Positions 56,577 through 64,000 of a stretch of 64,000 nt of DNA are shown one piece after another. The stretch is from NCBI GenBank assembly GCA_025766275.1, contig JAFKAC010000017.1, forward strand, positions 558,001-622,000, given 5' to 3'. Under the pieces are notes generated by a model that worked only from the letters and a program-made list of their open reading frames with translations, searched no databases and was not told where the DNA came from. Numbering within the stretch: the stretch's first letter is position 1; each line of letters opens with the position of its first letter. The translations under genes were made by a program, and so were the position numbers. Source of the stretch: Lactarius indigo (Eukaryota; Basidiomycota; Agaricomycetes; Russulales; Russulaceae).

Positions 56577-57827
56577 TCTCGCTGATAGTGATGTCGTTTG
56601 GCTTCAACAGGACTTCAATTTGTATCTGGTAAACGTGTTCGACACGTTCCACGCCTCGAAAGTTTTCGACTTTCCTCGACTCGCGGTGCACGTGTGGCGG
56701 GACCGGGTCGTGCGCGAGGAGGACAAGGACACTGGGCAAGTGTGCTTTGTTTCGTTCCTCGTGCAAGGATTGACGAAGTTCTAGATACATGCTCTCAAAC
56801 CGGTTTGTGTGCAAGCTGGTGGAGCAGCCGCCTGCGGATATGGCCGCGCTTCTGCATGTGTTTCCGTCTGCACCGCCCGTGGTGAGGAGATGTGCGAAGG
56901 AGGTGCTCGACGTGATTCGCAGCGCTGTGAGGAAAGAACTGAGTGGTCCTGCGGCGCCAAGTGAACCCATTCCAATCGTGCCATCTGAGGTAACGCTGGA
57001 ACCAAGAAAGGAAGTTGAAGTTTCTTCAGAACACCCGACCCCGGCCCCCACGTCATCTTCTTTGTCACCTTTCGGTACCGTGGCGGTGTTTCCCCGTCTT
57101 TCGTCTGTCTATTCAACTCCTCGGAGTTCGCTGTTTGGCGTCCCACCGACTTCCGCCGTTCCTAAAACCAATATCATCGGCCGATTCCAGGATGTGGTCA
57201 ACAGGATACACAGCACTCTGGTCATTGCACCTACCGTGCCCAAGGTATGAGGTTCGTATATTTTTATCGGATTGTCTCGTTCTTGCCGCAGGCACCTCAA
57301 GAGGTGACTATGGTCACGACAATTGAGACCGTAACGACATCCGCGCCTGACATTCCCATCGACGGAGCAACCGCCGAGATCGAGATTCCGTTCGTCCCGG
57401 CTGCTCTGAGACAAACGGCCAAGCCCGAAGTCATCGACGACGCAATCGTCGTCGTCGGACAGCGCCAAAAGAAGCGCAAGCGTGCGAAGAAGGCAGGAAC
57501 TCCCGACGACGATGGTGACGGGGAAAGTCGGCCACTCTGCCGGCGGCGAAGGACAAGGCGAAGACAGAAGAAGTGGTACCGTTCAACTTTGCGAGCACAC
57601 CGAATATCCTGGACGATGGCGAGTGGAGCGAGCAAGAGGACAGGAGAGCCGTGAAGAGGCGACAGAAGAAGGCCTTGTTAGGTGCGATTGGCACTTGCCC
57701 TATACCTCTGTCCGGAGATGATTTAGGTGTCGCAGTTTCAGAACGCGGGGACTTCCCGGCGGCTGAGACCGGAGGGAGGTTAAAAGCGGAAATCATGTAT
57801 CGCATACTTTCCGACCCTGATGCGTGA
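56577..57827 (+). pseudogene. RRP6 pseudogene 4, internal deletion
   Basis: Begins at the exon-4 counterpart ([27 protein letters not shown]). It then jumps from DFPR straight to AVHVWRDRV, deleting the rest of the nuclease domain, including motif III. From [20 protein letters not shown] onwards it tracks RRP6 closely through exons 6 and 7 with matching splice sites (57244, 57292), until a frameshift near 57530. It is far less decayed than the other three pseudogenes, so it derives from the intact gene more recently. Confidence 0.8.
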
Positions 57828-58725
57828 TCTTGATAAAACAGAAGCCTTTTGTTGTTGTCATTTGCATGGAAATCTGTCTCGCACTTTGCACATGACTACC
57901 TTGGGAGGGACCTGGCTCGTAGAGTGTCATTAAATCGCACACCCTCAATATTTCATAGTGGTTTACTGGTGCGGCCGTGAGTGTGGGAGCACGTGAGCCG
58001 ATACGTTCTCAGCGTGCGACCTAAGATCGAATCTCCCAAATATGTGCTCGCGAAATTGGCGCTCTGCACCATTCTGGTAAAGGCAGGCAAGCCGGAGGAC
58101 GAGATGGCGCACGCCAAGAAATCGATATATGATTGAGGACCATAATTGTCAAAGAAGCTGGCCCGGAATTAGCAAGATTTCCCAAGCTGTTCCAGGCAGC
58201 AAGTACTGTGTGCGCGACAGCTGATAGGTCTCACGCTGTTAATATGGCTCTGCACGCTGCTGGTCGAGTAGTATGCATGGAAAATCACAAAACCAAGTTT
58301 AACCAATAGACTGGAAACAGTTGATGAGCACTTGATCAGTTCAGAGTCGTAGTCGTTAAACGAAAATGAGTGCGAGAGACTTGAGAATCCCTATCAAAGG
58401 AGCAGGAGGTACATTTCTAGGAGACCGTTTTTTGTTTTTTGTTTTGTTTTTTTTTTTGAAAGGACCGTATTTTCTAGGAGCAGTATAACAAAATGAGTTC
58501 AAGGTTCTTCGCCACAGGTACCAGTACAATCTACGACATCGAAATATCTAGCATACCACTAGTACAGTGTACACTGAAGAGTATGGCACCGCGAGCTGTC
58601 ACCGTCAATACAAGCACGGGATCACGCCGTAGCGAATTTATGCAGCACAAACGAGGTAGAGACAAGGGGAAAGAAAAGAATGTGCACTGCATCGTAGTTT
58701 CACCATAATTAGAAAACTCGGGGCA
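57828..58725. other. Convergent 3'-flank block, copy 4
   Basis: Counterpart of 6317-7215, between RRP6 pseudogene 4 and NLR-F. Extended T-rich run with G interruptions at 58428-58458. No coding region. Confidence 0.5.
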
Positions 58726-61700
58726 CTAAATTTGCGCTCTTCCAGAACGAAATTCAGAAAGTATCCGCGCGATCTCGCTCTTTCCTCGCTGCAATGCCAC
58801 CTGCAACGGAGTCTCTCCATCATTGTTCTTGGCACCTAAATCCGCGCCATGCTCCAGTAATAATTGCACAATCCCGGAGTAATCACCTTTGAACATATAA
58901 CTGGCACCCTCTATTGCGTCGTGTAAAGGAGTCCGACCGGAATTGTCCCGGCAATGAACATCCGCATTGTGCTCAAGTAGCACCCGAACGATGTCGATTT
59001 TCCCACCATGTGCTGCCAAAGTTAGTGAACTCTTGTGGTAATCGTCCTGCAAATCCACATCCGCGCCATGGTCGAGTAGGCATTCAACAACATCAAGATG
59101 TCCCTCCACAGACGCCCATTGCAATGGCGAGCCGTTCACGTGGTCTTGAACATCGACACCCACGCCATGCTGAAGGAGTGAGCGTACAATCTGGAGATGA
59201 CCCGCAAACGATGCAGAGTGTAACGCAGTTCCACGTCGACCACCTCGAGCACTTGCGTACTGCGAATATTTGAGAGTAAGGTGTTCGACTAGTTCGTGGA
59301 ATCCACACAGCGCGGCGTAATACAATGGTCTTGCTCCGGGTTCCGGATCTGCCTCCGGAGGAGGATGGTAGCCGGTATCGGGATCGTGCAACCGGACCCA
59401 CGCAGCTAAGTAGGGCTGATCTGGATCAAAGAGTTGTTCCATCCCATCCCGGACTCGTGATGCGACATTCTCGACCCGCGCATGAGTCACCCAATGCTTA
59501 GCGGCATATTGAGCCAGAGGTGCGGTATCGATGCTGTTGATGTCGGGGTCCCGGAGTAGAGCACCGAGACAAGCCTGGGCCATCACCGTGTGGGCCTCTT
59601 TGAGGGAAATATAGTACCGCGAGATGTCTCCCATCGAAGTTGCGAGCCGATCCGACATCAAAAACTCCTTCACCGAAAAGTGCGAAAACTGAACAAGTGG
59701 GGATCTGTAGCGGCGGGGGACGACAGTGATTAAACTTGAACAGGTTGAGATTACTGCTTGCTCGTGATCTTCCCACCGCCAATCCGAGTTAAGCTCAGGG
59801 ATCCCACCCTTCGCCACATTGAAGTCAAATGCGAGTAGTTCCGCGAGTTCCGCGACGGAAAGGGGTCGAACTGCAACCGTCAGGCATTGAAGCATCCGAT
59901 ACGCGTGCACTTGATTAGCCTTCTTGATTTCCATCATCACCCGCTCGTACGTCTCGTCGAGAGACTCCGGAAGTTCATTTAGAGTACGCCGCACACTTTG
60001 CGGAAGACATTGTCGCAATGTTTCCAGTTGACAAAACACCCATCGGAACCTGGTTAAGCTCATGAGCTGTCGTCACGACGTTACAACGATCGAGGCACTT
60101 ACATTCCGTCGGCCTTCTCTGACAGGGCGTCAACAACCATTTTCTTGTCTCCCTCTCGCCACTTCTTCATCATCGTCTCAGAGTCAGAGTACACCACCGA
60201 GTGGACGTAATCGACGATATCCTTTTTCTGTCCACTTTGGTCGTGGAGAGACACGCTGTGAAGTGCCAAAGGACCAAGAGTGGCCCGAATATCGAACTCG
60301 GGGCGGCTGGTGACGCATATATGAAGATGAGGTAGACCAAGATTGACCAGGTCCTTGACAAGAGTAAGAACATCTTCACGTGGCGATGGGATGCCATATG
60401 AGTTTGGACATTCGTCGAGCGCATCCAAGATAATGTAAATCGGTGGTTGATTGGGGATCGTAAGCATGTCCTTGAGGCATTGCATCAACGCAGCTTCGCT
60501 CGGCGCTTTTGATCCTTTGTCGTGTTCCAAATAGAGGCGGTGGAGGATGTCACAACAAGGACTGGACTGAGTGGAAAGTTGAACGAGAAGGGATGGGAGG
60601 AGGTCTCGACGATTTTGCTTATTAAGATCCCTGAAGTCAAAATAAAAGTACGCGATAGACCCTAATCCTGCCTTGCATAGGGTTTCGATGTCTTGAATGA
60701 TTGCGGAGCTGTCAGGCGCAACGTAAGTTGTTGTAGCGCAGAGCGCTAAGCGATGACTGACCAAAGGATGCTCTTCCCGGAGCCCGCTAAGAATGCGGAT
60801 AATCATCAGGAGTGATCAGAGACAGGTGAGGGGATCATACGTTTGCCATAAATCCATAAGAGGGAGGCGGCGGATCTCCACTTCTCAAAAATTCTACCAC
60901 AAAAGAACCACTGAGCTGTTCCCCCGTGTTGGATACCGCACGCGATATTGTGATTTGTCGACGGATCTGGCGGGGTAACCCATCTTCTGAGGCTCTCTCT
61001 CACTTGGTTCCCTATGAGCACGTAAGAGACATCACGGCAACAAACGAAAGAGTTGATCACAAACATTTCACATCGTCTATGCTGTTTGCCAATTGTTGGA
61101 CACCTAACCGACATATGGCACGTTCAGATCAGATCCCGAGTAACCAACACGCTAGACGTACCATCTACAACGATATGCGTGAGTTTCAGGATCTCTGCAG
61201 CCGCCATCCGAGCTTCCTCTTGCGTCAACTTGTCTAACCGCTTCAGGGCATCTTCTATCTCCTTCTTTCCAATGAGCTTCTTCAGGTATTTTTCTGGACA
61301 TAGGTCAGCCGATAATAATGCATCGCCGAGAATAACGCACTCGCTCGACTCTGCCTCATCTCCTTAGTTGCAATCGCGAAGATGTTCAGCACTTCGATCA
61401 TTATCTTGACGATTATGTCAGCCATTGCGTCTGTCGGTCGCACTGTAGTATAAGATTCGAGGCGCTTGAAGAAGTTCTCGATGCGCCCGAAGAGATCGAT
61501 GAGGTCGTCTTGGCTTGCTTCAACATCCTTGGCCGCCTGAGACAGATGTCAGTGTAGGAACAGGCCGAATTGCTCCCAGACAGGGATCAAGGAAGATGCT
61601 CACCGAGAGGAGGACGCCAACACCAGCGGAGATCACTTTTGCGGGCGAGAAAACCTGTGAAAATTGGTATTAAAGGAATGGAATAACAAGTTAACTTGAT

Positions 61701-62003
61701 AATACTCACGAGTCCAACACCTTCGCCGAGCGTTGCAGAGAATGCGTAGAGGATATTAATAGTTGGGTTCAGCCACTTTGATAACCTCTCGTCGGCACTC
61801 CTTGATTGATCAAACTCCTTGACTTTGTCCTGAAGGATGGCAAGAATGTCAACGGGGGAGTTGCAGGCTTGTAGTTGCGCTGCGAGAGGATGTGCGAGAA
61901 GGTCGTTCTTGGTCTTTTTTTTATACGCTTTGAGGGCAGCATTGAAGATGGACTGGAAATTTGAAGGGCTTGAGGATGTGGATATGGATGGTGCGTGAGA
62001 CAT
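58726..62003 (-). CDS. NLR-F: Goodbye-NACHT-ankyrin STAND protein, intact, divergent
   Basis: Exons: 62003-61710, 61654-61604, 61536-61341, 61293-61162, 61103-61065, 61011-60841, 60786-60762, 60708-60103 and 60049-58726. They total 2838 nt in frame, or 945 aa. The N-terminal two thirds are the most divergent of the set (GSGKSIL instead of GSGKTIL, and a NACHT core with LYLEHDKGSKAPSEAALMQ). The end of exon 8 and the last exon are close to B, C and D. That mosaic fits gene conversion or unequal crossing-over within the gene. Exons 5-7 resemble NLR-A. About six ankyrin repeats. The frame is open 42 codons upstream to 62129; I keep the start aligned with MSQAPS in the others (here MSHAPS). Confidence 0.9.
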
Positions 62004-62149
62004 AGGAAGAGTAATACGGATGAACTGATGAGTGAAGAGATGAGAGAAAGAGATAGACAGTCGAGGTAGAGGAAATGAGCGCGCATGCCCCAGGTAGTAG
62101 TCACCAGGTGCCAGTGGCGGAAGCGGCACTGCCTTGCATCCTCAACTCA

Positions 62150-62440
62150 ACGCCCAACGGGCCAACCCTTGGGTCAACTTTCATTACAGTACAGTAATCC
62201 TCACACAGAACGATATCCTGACAATATTTACGCAATTTCGTCGTGTCCTCTCGCCCGCGACACCTCCAATCTAACCCTTCAAACCCCCTCATTGTCCTCT
62301 CGTCATGCCCCGTCATGACTCGTACTACCTGGAACTTGGATGATATCACGGGATGCCGCAACGGTGTCTGGGAGGCATTGAAATCATCGCGTGTTTTCGG
62401 GTTCAATCCATGCCCCAGTAATATCGGGCTAATTAGCTTA
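62150..62440 (-). pseudogene. Ankyrin-tail relic 5
   Basis: The minus strand reads LISPILLGHGLNPKTRDD and then QTPLRHPVISSKFQVVRVM, degenerate ankyrin repeats with no NACHT part, adjoining a kinase-like relic as at the other four sites. Confidence 0.5.
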
Positions 62441-62975
62441 AGGATCCAGGCAGATTCCGGGCAACCCGTAGAACCGCTTTCTCTACACTACACTACAGAG
62501 CGCGGATACAATGCCGTCTTTTGCACCGAGCGCCTCTTCGATTGCGACCACCCGTCGCGAACATGGTCGACCCATCCGTCGAGCCTTCAAGGTACGTGAC
62601 CTAAATTTGTTCCCCAGGCCGCGCCGCGCGCAATCCGCTCATCGCCTCGCCATCCCCGATCCCGCGCACCAGAGCCTGTACTTTTTTCACGAGCATAAGA
62701 TCGTGGATTGCGCTTAAGGCTCCCGGAAAGGCCGTCAAGTTCTGCCGGCTTTGATATCATACACCAGCTCCCTGCGCGTTGTTCCGCATCAACGTTCTGT
62801 GGCGCAGGAGCTCTCGGGCGAGGTAGAGCCTGCAGCTTGGGCTTCTGCTAGGACGTATCCGATTGCGGGACCATGTTCCAGATGTTGGTTGAGGTGAGTT
62901 CCCAGCCGCAGCGGGCCCAGTCCGTGGCTCTGGCTAAGAGCCGATTGTGGAACTGGGTATGTATACTGTAGTTCG
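62440..62975 (+). pseudogene. Kinase-like relic 5
   Basis: Pieces of the kinase-like gene are visible (LHYTTERGYNAVFCTERLFDCDHPSRTW, then decayed counterparts of the LHEHKI and VYDCGATFQ segments up to about 62890). Frames shift, and the 5' exons are missing. Confidence 0.6.
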
Positions 62976-63308
62976 GGATAAAGCTACTCTCGCTTTTTAT
63001 CAAACTTGTTGTGGTGATATACGGGGATCATTTTTATACATATTACAGAATAGACAGCCTGTGAATGACAATCACATTTACCTAAGAAGCTGGATCAGCA
63101 GGAATGTGGGCACTGGCAGCAGGTCCGACCGCCAGTGGTGGTTCGCCTTAGATCCTAGTTTTGTCCAGGACGCGGGACGGGCGGCGTGGCCGCCGGGGTT
63201 CGGTCCTTTAAGCTCTCAGCGCCTACGACGATGACTCAAATATGGCGCATGACATCACGATAACAAGACGGTCCTAGGTCGACTTTGAGGGCGAATCAGA
63301 TAACCAAA

Positions 63309-64000
63309 ATGTCCCCTCGCAGAGCTCCTTTCGGCACTTGGTCCTCTCCCATTTCTGCAGATGTGTTGGTTCAGAGTGTATGTGCTACTCCTCAGGTTGC
63401 CTTTGAGTAGGGCTGTTCTAATCGAATCACACCTCGTCGCCTACTACGGCATCGTCATTGCAGAGCATCTCCCTTGTCGATGTACTTCTCGATCCAGTCA
63501 CGCACAAGGCATACCACATTGAAAGGAGGCCGTCTGAGGGTGGACGAGCCGTTATAGTCGATACCATCGCCAACAAGGACATCTTCGGTCCTGAATGGAA
63601 CGCCACGACTAAGGTCCATGAATATGGCGGAGGCGCTGCAATTATCCACGACGGGACGACGTACTTCTCGCATTCGCCTGATGGAAGGGTATATTCCTTC
63701 AAAGGTGGGTCAGAACCAAAGGCAGTAACTCCTGGTGAGCATTCTCCTCCGTCGCTCTGATCGATCATGCTGAGCCATCTGTTGTTGCATAGCGGAAGTG
63801 CCATTCAGATATGCCGACTTTGACGTTCACCCGATTCACCGGCATTTCCTCGCCGCGGTGCTCGAGGATCACACGAACGATGACCCGACAGCCGTTGTCA
63901 ATAGACTCGTAGTCATCAATACGAAGACCCAGTCGCTGACGACTATCGCCTCCGGAGCCGACTTCTACGCAGCCCCCCGATTTTCTCCGGACGGTGCTCG
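63309..64000 (+). CDS. S9 family (prolyl oligopeptidase-type) peptidase, 5' part
   Basis: Exons 63309-63395, 63464-63734 and 63793 to beyond the window, in frame. The product starts MSPRRAPFGTWSSPI and continues with SISLVDVLLDPVTHKAYHIE, RPSEGGRAVIVDT and FGPEWNATTKVHEYGGGAAI, then FRYADFDVHPIH, VLEDHTND and SGADFYAAPRFSPDG. This matches the N-terminal beta-propeller of fungal S9 peptidases of the acylaminoacyl-peptidase-like type. The catalytic serine, aspartate and histidine lie in the C-terminal hydrolase domain outside the window, so activity cannot be judged. No break is seen in the visible 690 bp. The pseudogene at 55290 is a second copy. Confidence 0.85.

Noticed and set aside
1..64000. 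CRISPR array, rRNA operon or bacterial-type operons
   Set aside because: No short regularly spaced repeats and no rRNA-like sequence were seen, and the gene structures are spliced and eukaryotic.

Overview
The window looks like nuclear DNA of a filamentous basidiomycete (Agaricomycete). The signs are dense introns of about 50 nt, NACHT/ankyrin STAND (NLR-like) genes with the fungal N-terminal Goodbye domain, an RRP6-type exosome nuclease, a fungal kinase-like protein, and a chromodomain Ty3/gypsy and a Ty1/copia element. No rRNA, tRNA, CRISPR or prokaryotic features were seen.

The backbone is a degenerate tandem array. The repeated block, read left to right, is: RRP6 (+), then a convergent NLR gene (-), then an ankyrin-tail relic (-), then a kinase-like relic (+), then the next RRP6 copy (+). 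Six NLR genes are present on the minus strand. A is cut by the left edge (1-1342). B is 7216-10497, C is 14764-18042, D is 35781-39052, E is 46079-55139 (split by a copia element) and F is 58726-62003. A seventh is a chimeric Goodbye-only stump (19677-20657). Hand-spliced models of B, C, D, E and F each have nine exons and stay in frame (944, 943, 943, 982 and 945 aa). One RRP6 gene is intact (3491-6316). Four other copies are 5'-truncated pseudogenes (12.3-13.9, 32.7-34.9, 41.0-42.5 and 56.6-57.8 kb). One kinase-like gene is apparently intact (43063-44138), with relics at 11.2, 21.4, 39.8, 45.3 and 62.4 kb. An S9 (prolyl-oligopeptidase-type) peptidase gene begins at 63309 and runs off the right edge; a broken copy lies at 55.3-56.5 kb.

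Transposons have remodelled the array. A chromovirus (22371-32549, TSD GAGAG) carries two solo LTRs of a second family in inverted orientation, and the 5.5 kb between them has been flipped, so gag is split onto both strands. One of those solo LTRs contains a third solo LTR. A separate 593-bp solo LTR sits in an RRP6 pseudogene. A full-length copia element with two apparently identical 246-bp LTRs (48554-54215, TSD CTTGC) sits in intron 4 of NLR-E, just upstream of its 3' splice site.

By family knowledge the NLRs would be cytosolic non-self or damage sensors: a Goodbye effector, a NACHT ATPase switch and an ankyrin sensor. That role is inferred. Nothing in the sequence shows that RRP6, the kinase-like protein or the peptidase works with them; they appear to be passengers of the same segmental duplications.
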